DNA of 64,000 nt, taken from Streptomyces sp. CB09001 (lineage in GTDB: Bacteria; Actinomycetota; Actinomycetes; Streptomycetales; Streptomycetaceae). The translations under genes and the position numbers were made by a program. The stretch lies in NCBI RefSeq assembly GCF_003369795.1, contig NZ_CP026730.1, positions 1,860,001 to 1,924,000 of the forward strand, in the 5' to 3' direction. Each line of letters starts with the position of its first letter. The stretch's first letter is position 1. The notes beneath the pieces are model-generated. The model did no database searches. It was not told where the DNA came from and saw only the letters and a list, made by a program, of their open reading frames with translations. Positions 24,383 through 32,442 of the stretch are shown piece after piece.

Positions 24383-25588
24383 GTGCCCGAACCCGAAACC
24401 GGTAAGCCCGACGCCCCCGCCCAGCCCGCCCACCCGCATACCGCGACCCTGAAGCGGCTGGAGCAGTCCTCCGGTTCGCTCGCCGCGCAGGCCATCGCGC
24501 GCATGGACGAGACGCTGCCGTGGTACCGGGCCATGCCACCGGAGAACCGTTCCTGGATCGGGCTGGTCGCCCAGGCCGGCATCGCCGCGTTCACCGAGTG
24601 GTTCCGGCAGCCGGACGCGCCCCAGGCCATCTCCACCGACGTCTTCGGGACCGCGCCGCGCGAGCTGACCCGGGCGATCACGCTGCGGCAGACCGTGGAG
24701 ATGGTGCGCACGACGATCGAGGTGATGGAGTCCGCGATCGACGAGGTGGCGGCTCCCGGCGACGAGTCGGTGCTGCGCGAGGCGCTGCTCGTGTACGCCC
24801 GGGAGATCGCGTTCGCGACCGCCCAGGTGTACGCGCAGGCCGCCGAGGCACGCGGTGCCTGGGACGCGCGCCTGGAGTCGCTGGTGGTGAACGCCGTGCT
24901 CAGCGGCGAGGCCGACGAAGGGGCCGTGTCCCGGGCCGCCGCCCTCGGGTGGAACTCGCCCGAACACGTCTGTGTCGTGCTGGGCACCGCGCCCGACGGG
25001 GACTCCGAGCTGACCGTGGAGGCCATCCGGCGGGCGGCCCGGCACGCCAAGCTCCAGGTGCTGACCGGGGTGCTCGGGGACCGGCTCGTGGTGATCGCCG
25101 GGGGCCGCAACGATCCGCTGGCGGTGGCGAAGTCGCTGATCGGGCCGTTCGCGCAGGGTGCGGTCGTGGCCGGGCCCGTGGTGCCGGACCTGCTGGCCGC
25201 GACCCGGTCCGCGCAGGCCGCCGCGGCCGGGCTGAAGGCGTGCACCGCCTGGCAGGACGCGCCGCGTCCGGTGCTCGCCGACGATCTCCTGCCGGAGCGC
25301 GCGATCGCCTCCGACCCCTCGGCCCGTGACCAACTGGTGGAGGAGATCTACAGACCGTTGGAGGAAGCGGGGGCGGCGCTTCTTGAGACGCTCAGCGTCT
25401 ATCTCGAACAGGCGAGCAGTCTGGAGGGCGCCGCCCGGATGCTCTTCGTTCACCCGAACACCGTGCGCTACCGGCTCCGACGTGTGACTGACGTCACCGG
25501 ATGGTCACCCTCTGATGTACGGTCTGCGTTCACACTGCGGATCGCGCTCATCCTGGGGCGTCTGGCCGACGGAGATCCGCAGCTCTAA
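24383..25588 (+). CDS. fasR: FasR, PucR-type activator of fatty-acid synthesis genes
   Basis: 401 residues. The central part resembles the GGDEF-like domain of PucR/CdaR regulators. The C-terminus holds a PucR helix-turn-helix: LSVYLEQASSLEGAARMLFVHPNTVRYRLRRVTDVTG (residues about 338-374). A regulator of this type directly upstream of fabD is FasR of Streptomyces, which activates the fabD-fabH-acpP-fabF genes. The start is GTG at 24383 with no clear ribosome site, so the mRNA may be leaderless. Identification rests on domain type and gene order. Confidence 0.9.
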   Translation: MPEPETGKPDAPAQPAHPHTATLKRLEQSSGSLAAQAIARMDETLPWYRAMPPENRSWIGLVAQAGIAAFTEWFRQPDAPQAISTDVFGTAPRELTRAITLRQTVEMVRTTIEVMESAIDEVAAPGDESVLREALLVYAREIAFATAQVYAQAAEARGAWDARLESLVVNAVLSGEADEGAVSRAAALGWNSPEHVCVVLGTAPDGDSELTVEAIRRAARHAKLQVLTGVLGDRLVVIAGGRNDPLAVAKSLIGPFAQGAVVAGPVVPDLLAATRSAQAAAAGLKACTAWQDAPRPVLADDLLPERAIASDPSARDQLVEEIYRPLEEAGAALLETLSVYLEQASSLEGAARMLFVHPNTVRYRLRRVTDVTGWSPSDVRSAFTLRIALILGRLADGDPQL

Positions 25589-25589
25589 G

Positions 25590-25612
25590 GTTTTGTGCAG
25601 GGTCCACAAAAC
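25590..25612 (+). promoter_or_regulatory. candidate FasR operator upstream of fabD
   Basis: GTTTTGTG-N7-CACAAAAC is a perfect 8-bp inverted repeat, conspicuously AT-rich for this genome. It starts two bases after the fasR stop and 60 bases before the fabD start codon. There is no following T-run or GC stem, so an operator is more likely than a terminator. Binding by FasR is inferred. Confidence 0.6.
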
Positions 25613-25671
25613 CCGCTCCTGTTCTTCGTCCCTGTCCCCACGGGCGGTCGTGGCCGTCCTCAAGAGAGAGT

Positions 25672-26604
25672 GTGAGAGTGCTCGTACTCGTCGCTCCCGG
25701 CCAGGGCGCCCAGACGCCCGGCTTCCTGACTGACTGGCTCGCCCTCCCCGGTGCCGCTGACCGCGTCGCCGCGTGGTCGGACGCCATCGGACTCGATCTC
25801 GCCCACTTCGGCACCAAGGCCGACGCGGACGAGATCCGAGACACGTCCGTGGCCCAGCCGCTGCTGGTCGCCGCCGGAATCCTGTCCGCCGCGGCACTCG
25901 GTGACATCCCCGGGTTCGCCCCCGGCGCGGTCGCGGGTCACAGCGTCGGCGAGATCACCGCCGCCGTCTTCGCCGGCGTCCTCGACGACACCGCCGCGCT
26001 GTCCCTCGTACGCCGTCGCGGCCTGGCCATGGCCGAGGCCGCCGCGGTCACCCAGACCGGGATGTCGGCTCTGCTCGGGGGCGACCCCGAGGTGAGCGTC
26101 GCGCACCTGGAGAAGCTCGGTCTGACCCCGGCGAACGTGAACGGCGCCGGTCAGATCGTCGCGGCGGGCACCATGGAGCAGCTGGCCGCGCTGAACGAGG
26201 ACAAGCCCGAGGGTGTCCGCAAGGTCGTCCCGCTGAAGGTGGCCGGCGCGTTCCACACGCGCCACATGGCCCCCGCGGTGGACAAGCTCGCCGAGGCCGC
26301 CAAGGCGCTGACCCCGGCCGACCCGAAGGTCACCTACGTCTCCAACAAGGACGGGCGGGCCGTCGCCTCCGGCACCGAGGTGCTGGACCGGCTGGTCGGC
26401 CAGGTCGCCAACCCGGTGCGCTGGGACCTGTGCATGGAGACGTTCAAGGAGCTGGGCGTCACCGCGATCATCGAGGTGTGTCCGGGCGGCACGCTGACCG
26501 GTCTGGCCAAGCGGGCGCTGCCCGGTGTGAAGACGCTGGCCCTGAAGACCCCCGACAACCTCGACGCGGCCCGCGAGCTCGTCGCCGAGCACACCCAGGC
26601 CTGA
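25672..26604 (+). CDS. fabD: malonyl-CoA:ACP transacylase
   Basis: 310 residues. The catalytic serine is Ser91 in GHSVGE, with the QGAQTPG N-terminal motif and the partner histidine in AGAFHTRHM (about 199-207). It transfers malonyl groups from CoA to the acyl carrier protein in the cytoplasmic type II fatty-acid synthase, and in streptomycetes also supplies polyketide synthases. Two GTG codons (25672 and 25678) are possible starts; both follow AAGAGAGAG. It is the first gene of fabD-fabH-acpP-fabF and ends 16 bases before fabH. Confidence 0.96.
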   Translation: MRVLVLVAPGQGAQTPGFLTDWLALPGAADRVAAWSDAIGLDLAHFGTKADADEIRDTSVAQPLLVAAGILSAAALGDIPGFAPGAVAGHSVGEITAAVFAGVLDDTAALSLVRRRGLAMAEAAAVTQTGMSALLGGDPEVSVAHLEKLGLTPANVNGAGQIVAAGTMEQLAALNEDKPEGVRKVVPLKVAGAFHTRHMAPAVDKLAEAAKALTPADPKVTYVSNKDGRAVASGTEVLDRLVGQVANPVRWDLCMETFKELGVTAIIEVCPGGTLTGLAKRALPGVKTLALKTPDNLDAARELVAEHTQA

Positions 26605-26620
26605 CAAGGAGCGCGAGAGC

Positions 26621-27652
26621 ATGTCGAAGATCAAGCCCAGCAAGGGCTCCCCGTACGCGCGCATCCTCGGCGTCGGCGGATACCGTCCGACCCGGGTGGT
26701 GCCGAACGAGGTGATCCTCGAGAAGATCGACTCGTCCGACGAGTGGATCCGCTCGCGCTCCGGCATCGAGACCCGGCACTGGGCCGGTCCCGAGGAGACC
26801 GTCGCGGCGATGTCGGTGGAGGCGTCCGGCAAGGCGCTCGCCGACGCCGGGATCGACGCCTCGCGGATCGGTGCCGTGGTCGTCTCGACCGTGTCGCACT
26901 TCAGCCAGACCCCGGCGATCGCCACCGAGATCGCCGACCGCCTCGGCACGGACAAGGCCGCGGCCTTCGACATCTCGGCCGGCTGCGCGGGCTTCGGCTA
27001 CGGGCTGACCCTGGCCAAGGGCATGGTCGTCGAAGGTTCGGCAGAGTACGTGCTGGTCATCGGCGTGGAGCGGCTGTCCGACCTGACCGACCTGGAGGAC
27101 CGGGCCACGGCCTTCCTGTTCGGCGACGGCGCCGGCGCGGTCGTGGTCGGCCCCTCGCCGGAGCCGGCGATCGGCCCGACGGTCTGGGGCTCGGAGGGCG
27201 ACAAGGCCGAAACGATCAAGCAGACGGTCTCCTGGGACCGCTTCAGGATCGGCGACGTCTCCGGCCTGCCTCTCGACTCCGAGGGCAACGTCAAGTTTCC
27301 TGCGATCACGCAGGAGGGCCAGGCGGTGTTCCGCTGGGCCGTGTTCGAGATGGCGAAGGTCGCGCAGCAGGCGCTGGACGCGGCCGGGATCAGCCCGGAC
27401 GATCTCGACGTCTTCATCCCGCACCAGGCCAACGTGCGGATCATCGACTCGATGGTGAAGACGCTGAAGCTGCCGGAGCACGTCACGGTCGCCCGTGACA
27501 TCCGCACCACCGGCAACACCTCGGCCGCCTCGATTCCGCTCGCGATGGAGCGGCTCCTGGCGACCGGCGACGCGAGGAGCGGCGACACCGCGCTCGTCAT
27601 CGGCTTCGGGGCGGGTCTCGTCTACGCCGCGACGGTCGTTACCCTCCCCTAG
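26621..27652 (+). CDS. fabH: beta-ketoacyl-ACP synthase III
   Basis: 343 residues. The catalytic triad is visible: Cys122 (SAGCAGFGYG), His268 (IPHQANVR) and Asn299 (TTGNTSAAS). FabH condenses a starter acyl-CoA, in Streptomyces largely branched short-chain types, with malonyl-ACP to begin fatty-acid synthesis. The ATG at 26621 follows AAGGAG by nine bases. It sits between fabD and acpP in the conserved order. Confidence 0.97.
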   Translation: MSKIKPSKGSPYARILGVGGYRPTRVVPNEVILEKIDSSDEWIRSRSGIETRHWAGPEETVAAMSVEASGKALADAGIDASRIGAVVVSTVSHFSQTPAIATEIADRLGTDKAAAFDISAGCAGFGYGLTLAKGMVVEGSAEYVLVIGVERLSDLTDLEDRATAFLFGDGAGAVVVGPSPEPAIGPTVWGSEGDKAETIKQTVSWDRFRIGDVSGLPLDSEGNVKFPAITQEGQAVFRWAVFEMAKVAQQALDAAGISPDDLDVFIPHQANVRIIDSMVKTLKLPEHVTVARDIRTTGNTSAASIPLAMERLLATGDARSGDTALVIGFGAGLVYAATVVTLP

Positions 27653-27757
27653 GCACTCCGTGCCGGATCAACCCCGGTCCGGAACGGAGAGCAGCACCGC
27701 CCGCCGCCGACGCGGCGGGCCGCCACACCCTCTGGACAACAAAGAAGGAGCGCCATC

Positions 27758-28006
27758 ATGGCCGCCACTCAGGAAGAGATCGTCGCCGGTCTCGCGGAGA
27801 TCGTGAACGAGATCGCCGGCATCCCGGTTGAGGACGTCCAGCTGGACAAGTCCTTCACCGACGACCTGGACGTCGACTCGCTGTCCATGGTCGAGGTCGT
27901 CGTCGCCGCCGAAGAGCGCTTCGACGTCAAGATCCCGGACGAGGACGTCAAGAACCTCAAGACGGTCGGCGACGCGACGAAGTACATCCTCGACCACCAG
28001 GCCTGA
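27758..28006 (+). CDS. acpP: acyl carrier protein of fatty-acid synthase
   Basis: 82 residues, strongly acidic. Ser41 in DVDSLSM is the phosphopantetheine attachment site. It carries the growing chain between the Fab enzymes. The ATG at 27758 follows AAGAAGGAG. A gap of 105 bases from fabH and 100 bases to fabF leaves room for an extra promoter or mRNA processing; a small dyad ATACCC-c-GGGTAT (28024-28036) lies just after the stop. Confidence 0.97.
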   Translation: MAATQEEIVAGLAEIVNEIAGIPVEDVQLDKSFTDDLDVDSLSMVEVVVAAEERFDVKIPDEDVKNLKTVGDATKYILDHQA

Positions 28007-28106
28007 TCCGCCGATACTCGGGCATACCCCGGGTATCCGGGCAGACTGCCCCGCCACCCGGCGGTGGCGCCGTACGAATCCGTATCCCGTTGGAGAAAGA
28101 ATTCCC

Positions 28107-29396
28107 GTGAGCTCGACCAATCGCACCGTGGTCGTCACCGGTATCGGCGCAACCACACCGCTGGGTGGCGACGCAGCCTCGACCTGGGAGGGCCTGGTCG
28201 CCGGCAGGTCCGGCGCCAAGCCCCTGGAGCAGGAGTGGGCCGCCGACCAGGCGGTCCGCATCGCCGCGCCGGCCGCCGTCGACCCCTCCGAGATCATCCC
28301 GCGGCCGCAGGCCCGCCGCCTGGACCGCTCGGCGCAGTTCGCGCTGATCGCGGCGCAGGAGGCCTGGAAGGACGCCGGGTACGTCGGCAAGGCGGGCGAG
28401 AGCCCCGCGGAGGACGGCGCGGCCCACGTCGACCCGGACCGGCTCGGTGCGGTCATCGCCTCCGGCATCGGCGGTGTGACCACGCTGCTCGACCAGTACG
28501 ACGTGCTGAAGGAGAAGGGCGTCCGCCGCGTCTCCCCGCACACCGTCCCCATGCTGATGCCGAACGGCCCCTCGGCCAACGTGGGCCTGGCCGTGGGCGC
28601 CCGCGCGGGCGTGCACACGCCGGTCTCCGCCTGCGCCTCGGGCGCCGAGGCCATCGGCTACGCCATCGAGATGATCCGCACCGGCCGCGCCGACGTCGTC
28701 GTCGCGGGTGGCACGGAGGCGGCGATCCACCCGCTGCCCATCGCCGCGTTCGGCAACATGATGGCGATGTCCAAGAACAACGACGACCCGCAGGGTGCCT
28801 CGCGCCCCTTCGACACGGGCCGCGACGGCTTCGTCCTCGGCGAGGGCGCCGGCGTCGTCGTCCTGGAGTCCGCCGAGCACGCCGCCGCGCGCGGTGCCCG
28901 CGTCTACGCTGAGGCGGTCGGCCAGGGCATCTCCGCCGACAGCCACGACATCGTGCAGCCGGAGCCGGAGGGCCGCGGCATCTCCGCCGCCCTGCAGAAC
29001 CTGCTGGACCACAACGACCTGGACCCGGCCGAGATCGTGCACGTCAACGCGCACGCCACCTCGACGCCGGCCGGCGACATCGCCGAGCTGAAGGCGCTGC
29101 GCAAGGTCCTGGGCGACGACGTCGACCACATGGCGGTCTCCGCCACGAAGTCGATGACCGGTCACCTGCTCGGTGGCGCGGGCGGCGTGGAGTCCGTGGC
29201 GACCGTGCTCGCCCTGTACCACCGGGTGGCACCGCCGACCATCAACGTCGAGAACCTCGACCCGGAGGCCGAGGCCAACGCGGACATCGTCCGCGGCGAG
29301 GCCCGCAAGCTGCCGGTCGAGGGCCGCATCGCCGCGCTGAACGACTCGTTCGGCTTCGGCGGGCACAACGTGGTGCTCGCGTTCCGGTCGGTCTGA
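28107..29396 (+). CDS. fabF: beta-ketoacyl-ACP synthase II
   Basis: 429 residues. The catalytic cysteine is about Cys176 (SACASGAE), with His about 316 (NAHATSTPAGD) and His about 353 (TGHLLGGAGGVE). It elongates acyl-ACP with malonyl-ACP in the cytoplasm. The start is GTG at 28107, chosen from the GGAGAAAGAA site six bases upstream although the frame is open well before it. It is the last gene of the fab cluster and is followed by a perfect terminator hairpin. Confidence 0.96.
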   Translation: MSSTNRTVVVTGIGATTPLGGDAASTWEGLVAGRSGAKPLEQEWAADQAVRIAAPAAVDPSEIIPRPQARRLDRSAQFALIAAQEAWKDAGYVGKAGESPAEDGAAHVDPDRLGAVIASGIGGVTTLLDQYDVLKEKGVRRVSPHTVPMLMPNGPSANVGLAVGARAGVHTPVSACASGAEAIGYAIEMIRTGRADVVVAGGTEAAIHPLPIAAFGNMMAMSKNNDDPQGASRPFDTGRDGFVLGEGAGVVVLESAEHAAARGARVYAEAVGQGISADSHDIVQPEPEGRGISAALQNLLDHNDLDPAEIVHVNAHATSTPAGDIAELKALRKVLGDDVDHMAVSATKSMTGHLLGGAGGVESVATVLALYHRVAPPTINVENLDPEAEANADIVRGEARKLPVEGRIAALNDSFGFGGHNVVLAFRSV

Positions 29397-29413
29397 GCGA
29401 CCGCCGTACGTAC

Positions 29414-29448
29414 GTGAAGGGCCCCCCCGGCCGGTGGGGGCCCTTCAC
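29414..29448. terminator. fab operon terminator
   Basis: A perfect 13-bp stem (29414-29426 with 29436-29448) and a 9-base loop, 18 bases after fabF. The convergent DUF3145 gene ends 35 bases beyond it, so it likely works both ways. Confidence 0.85.
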
Positions 29449-29482
29449 GCGTGTGCCCTCCGGTGTGCGGACGGGCGGGGCG

Positions 29483-29977
29483 TCACACCACCTGGTGCAG
29501 CCAGCGGACCGGGGCACCCTCGCCGGCGTGGCGGAAGGGCTCCAGTTCGTCGTCCCAGGGCTTGCCGAGGAGCTTGGCGATGTCCGACTCCAGGTCCGTC
29601 TCGCCGCGCTGGGAGCGGATCAGGGCGGCGCGCAGCCGGTCCTCGGGGATCATGATGTCGCCGTGGATGCCGGTGACGGCGTGGAAGATGCCGAGGTCGG
29701 GGGTGCAGCTGTAGCGCTCGCCCTCGGCGCCCGCGGCGGGCTCCGCGGTGACCTCGAAGCGCAGCAGCTGCCAGCCGCGCAGCGCGGAGGCGAGCTTGGA
29801 GGCGATGCCGGCCTGCCCCTGCCAGGAGAACTCCGAGCGCCAGGTGCCGGGCGCGGCGGGCTGCCGGATCCAGTCCAGGCCGACGCGCGTGCCGAGCACC
29901 CCGGCGACGGCCCACTCGACGTGCGGGCAGAGCGCGCGCGGCGCGGAGTGCACGTACAGGACTCCACGTGTCGTCAC
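29483..29977 (-). CDS. DUF3145 domain-containing protein
   Basis: 164 residues starting at GTG 29977 (VTTRGVLYVHSAPRALCPHVEWA), chosen for the GGAGG site seven bases upstream. Conserved features include TWRSEFSWQGQAGIASKLASALRGW, FEVTAEPA, the CTPDLGIFHAVTGIHGDIMIPEDRLR segment and a C-terminal LGKPWDDELEPFRHAGEGAPVRWLHQV. DUF3145 is an actinobacterial family of unknown function, often found beside fab genes. It is convergent to fabF. Confidence 0.88.
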   Translation of the reverse strand: MTTRGVLYVHSAPRALCPHVEWAVAGVLGTRVGLDWIRQPAAPGTWRSEFSWQGQAGIASKLASALRGWQLLRFEVTAEPAAGAEGERYSCTPDLGIFHAVTGIHGDIMIPEDRLRAALIRSQRGETDLESDIAKLLGKPWDDELEPFRHAGEGAPVRWLHQVV

Positions 29978-30234
29978 CGGAACCTCCGGGCTGAGCGGGA
30001 CATCTCGGAACGGGTGGAACGGCCGTGACCGGGCGGGCCACGTTGATGGCGAGGCTACCGTGCGCCGGGGCAAGGAGTGTGACGTACCGCCGGTCCCGCC
30101 GCCGACAAACCTCCGCCATTCACCCGGCAGGACGCTTGTACGGGTGTGAGCCGTTGCATCGCCGCCCTCGGGAACCCTCGCGCGGTGTCATGGGTTGAGC
30201 ACGGTGGAGGCACGAGCCGAGGGGTGGGACCGGT

Positions 30235-31152
30235 ATGGGTCGAGGGACCGACCAGCGGACGCGGTACGGCGGTCGCCGGGCGCGTGCCGCGCTCGCCGTC
30301 CTGACCGCCGCCGTCCTGGGCGTGGGCGCCGCGGGCTGCGACGCGGCGGGCGGCGACTCCCCCGCCCCCTCCGGCAGCGCGTCGAAGCGGCCGAAGCCTG
30401 CCCCGGCATGGGACACGAGCCCGGCGTCGGTCGCCGCCGTGGGCGACTCCATCACCCGCGGTTTCGACGCCTGTGCGGTGCTGTCCGACTGCCCGGAGGT
30501 GTCGTGGGCGACCGGCAGCAGTGCCGAGGTCGACTCGCTGGCCGTACGGCTGCTGGGGAAGGCGGACGCGGCCGAGCACAGCTGGAACTACGCGGTCACC
30601 GGGGCCCGGATGGCGGATCTGACCGCCCAGGTGACGCGGGCGGCGCGGCGCGAGCCGCAGTTGGTGGCGGTGATGGCCGGGGCGAACGACGCGTGCCGGT
30701 CCACGACCTCGGCGATGACACCGGTGGCGGACTTCCGGGCGCAGTTCGAGGAGGCGATGACCACCCTGCGCAAGAGGCTCCCGAAGGCGCAGGTGTACGT
30801 GTCGAGCATCCCGGACCTCAAGCGGCTCTGGTCCCAGGGCCGCACCAATCCGCTGGGCAAGCAGGTGTGGAAGCTCGGCCTGTGCCCGTCGATGCTGGGC
30901 GACGCGGACTCCCTGGACTCGGCGGCGACCCTGCGGCGCAACACGGTGCGCGACCGGGTGGCGGACTACAACGAGGTGCTGCGGGAGGTCTGCGCGAAGG
31001 ACCGGCGGTGCCGCACCGACGACGGTGCGGTGCACGAGTTCCGGTTCGGCACGGACCAGTTGAGCCACTGGGACTGGTTCCACCCGAGTGTGGACGGTCA
31101 GGCGCGGCTGGCGGAGATCGCCTATCGCGCGGTCACCGCGAAGAGTCCCTGA
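30235..31152 (+). CDS. SGNH/GDSL hydrolase lipoprotein
   Basis: 305 residues. A signal peptide (residues about 15-34) ends in a lipobox GAAGC with Cys35, so it should be lipid-anchored outside the membrane. The SGNH blocks are present: GDSIT (nucleophile Ser about 72), NYAVTGARM, GANDAC, and the C-terminal SHWDWFHPSVDGQ with catalytic Asp and His. It probably hydrolyses an ester or acyl group of a cell-wall or extracellular substrate. The ATG at 30235 is preceded by GAGGGGTGGGA. Confidence 0.88.
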   Translation: MGRGTDQRTRYGGRRARAALAVLTAAVLGVGAAGCDAAGGDSPAPSGSASKRPKPAPAWDTSPASVAAVGDSITRGFDACAVLSDCPEVSWATGSSAEVDSLAVRLLGKADAAEHSWNYAVTGARMADLTAQVTRAARREPQLVAVMAGANDACRSTTSAMTPVADFRAQFEEAMTTLRKRLPKAQVYVSSIPDLKRLWSQGRTNPLGKQVWKLGLCPSMLGDADSLDSAATLRRNTVRDRVADYNEVLREVCAKDRRCRTDDGAVHEFRFGTDQLSHWDWFHPSVDGQARLAEIAYRAVTAKSP

Positions 31153-31177
31153 CCCGGCCGCTGACCTGGGCGTGTCC

Positions 31178-31183
31178 TAGAGT
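31178..31183 (+). promoter_or_regulatory. -10 element of leaderless aldose epimerase promoter
   Basis: TAGAGT is followed by exactly seven bases and then the ATG at 31191. No ribosome site is present. Confidence 0.5.
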
Positions 31184-31190
31184 TCCGCAC

Positions 31191-32165
31191 ATGAGCGAAC
31201 TCTTCGGCACACTTTCCGACGGCACTCCCGTACACCGCTGGACCCTGGAGCGGGCCGGCGTACGGGTGCGGGTCCTGTCGTACGGAGGGATCGTGCAGTC
31301 GGCCGAGGTTCCGGACCGGGACGGGAACACCGCCGACGTGGTTCTGGGGTTCGCGGACCTCGACGGCTACGTGGCGCACCCGGAGCCCTACTTCGGCGCG
31401 CTGGTCGGGCGGTACGCCAACCGGATCGCGGGCGGGCGCTTCCCGCTGGACGGGCGGACGTACGCGGTGGCGCTCAACGAGGGGGCCAACTCGCTGCACG
31501 GCGGCGGCCGCGGCTTCGACAAGCGCGTGTGGGACGTGCGGGCGGTCACCGAGGGCGTCCGCCTGAGCCGGGTCTCGCCGCACGGCGAGGAGGGTTTCCC
31601 GGGGCGCCTGGAGATGTCAACGACGTACACGCTGGACGAGTCGGGCGCGCTGCGGATCGTGTACGAGGCGGTCACGGACGCGCCGACCGTGCTGAACCCG
31701 ACGAACCACAGCTACTTCAACCTGAGCGGCTCCGGGCACGCGGGCGGGCACGAACTGCGGCTGGCCGCCTCCCGGATCACGCCGGTCGACGCCGGGCTGA
31801 TCCCGACGGGCGCCCTCGACGACGTGACGGACACCCGCTTCGACTTCCGGCGGGCGCGCAAGGTCGGCTCGGGCTACGACCACAACTTCGTCCTGGACAA
31901 GGGCGTGACCGGCGCCGCCGAGGAGGTCGCCGAGCTGTACGACCCGGCGTCGGGGCGGGTGCTCACGGTGGCGACGACCGAGCCGGGACTCCAGCTGTAC
32001 ACCGCCGACCACCTGGGCGAGCCCTTCGCCCCCGGGGACGGGATCGCGCTGGAGACCCAGCACTTCCCCGACTCCCCGAACCGGCCCGACTTCCCGAGCA
32101 CGGTCCTGCGGCCGGGCGAGGTGTTCCGCTCGGAGACGGTGTACGGCTTCTCGGTACGCCCGTAG
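31191..32165 (+). CDS. galM: aldose 1-epimerase (cytoplasmic)
   Basis: 324 residues of the galactose mutarotase family. Substrate residues are recognisable in GALVGRYANRIAGGRF (residues about 67-82), NSLHGGGRGFDKRVWDV (about 99-115), the catalytic His in NPTNHSYFNLSG (about 168-179), and the catalytic Glu in LETQHFPDSPNRPDFPST (near 286). It interconverts alpha and beta anomers of hexoses. There is no signal peptide, unlike the related secreted epimerase at 45734. A GC-rich terminator follows immediately. Confidence 0.93.
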   Translation: MSELFGTLSDGTPVHRWTLERAGVRVRVLSYGGIVQSAEVPDRDGNTADVVLGFADLDGYVAHPEPYFGALVGRYANRIAGGRFPLDGRTYAVALNEGANSLHGGGRGFDKRVWDVRAVTEGVRLSRVSPHGEEGFPGRLEMSTTYTLDESGALRIVYEAVTDAPTVLNPTNHSYFNLSGSGHAGGHELRLAASRITPVDAGLIPTGALDDVTDTRFDFRRARKVGSGYDHNFVLDKGVTGAAEEVAELYDPASGRVLTVATTEPGLQLYTADHLGEPFAPGDGIALETQHFPDSPNRPDFPSTVLRPGEVFRSETVYGFSVRP

Positions 32166-32170
32166 GCCAC

Positions 32171-32198
32171 CCCGGGCCGGGGGCTGAGCCCCGGCCCG
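32171..32198 (+). terminator. terminator of the aldose epimerase gene
   Basis: An 11-bp perfect stem (CCGGGCCGGGG with CCCCGGCCCGG) and a 6-base loop, starting six bases after the stop. Confidence 0.75.
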
Positions 32199-32294
32199 GC
32201 CGTCAGGTCCCGGACCGGGGCTGTTCACGGGGACGGCGCCGCCCGCGGGCGTCCCGGGTCCGACGGTAATCGCCGCGGTGATCCGACGGTCCAC

Positions 32295-32326
32295 GATCGG
32301 GTGTCCGATCAGGAGTTCGTACGAAC
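32295..32326 (+). promoter_or_regulatory. two adjacent perfect palindromes upstream of the pyroglutamyl-peptidase-like gene
   Basis: GATCGG-gtgt-CCGATC (32295-32310) is followed four bases later by GTTCGTACGAAC (32315-32326). They lie 117-148 bases before the TTG start in a 277-base gap that otherwise holds no gene. They are likely regulator binding sites; the regulator is unknown. Confidence 0.45.
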
Positions 32327-32442
32327 CCTTCACAAACGGCCACGAGTCGGTCGGTCAGGCGCCATGGCGCGCACCCCTTCCGCCACGCGATACTGCCGCC
32401 GTTCCGGCAGCACCCCACGGCGACGGAAGGACCTGGACTCCC

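Noticed and set aside
25672..29396. Start of a polyketide or other antibiotic cluster
   Set aside because: The set and order fabD-fabH-acpP-fabF behind a FasR-type regulator is the housekeeping fatty-acid synthase; no tailoring genes are adjacent.
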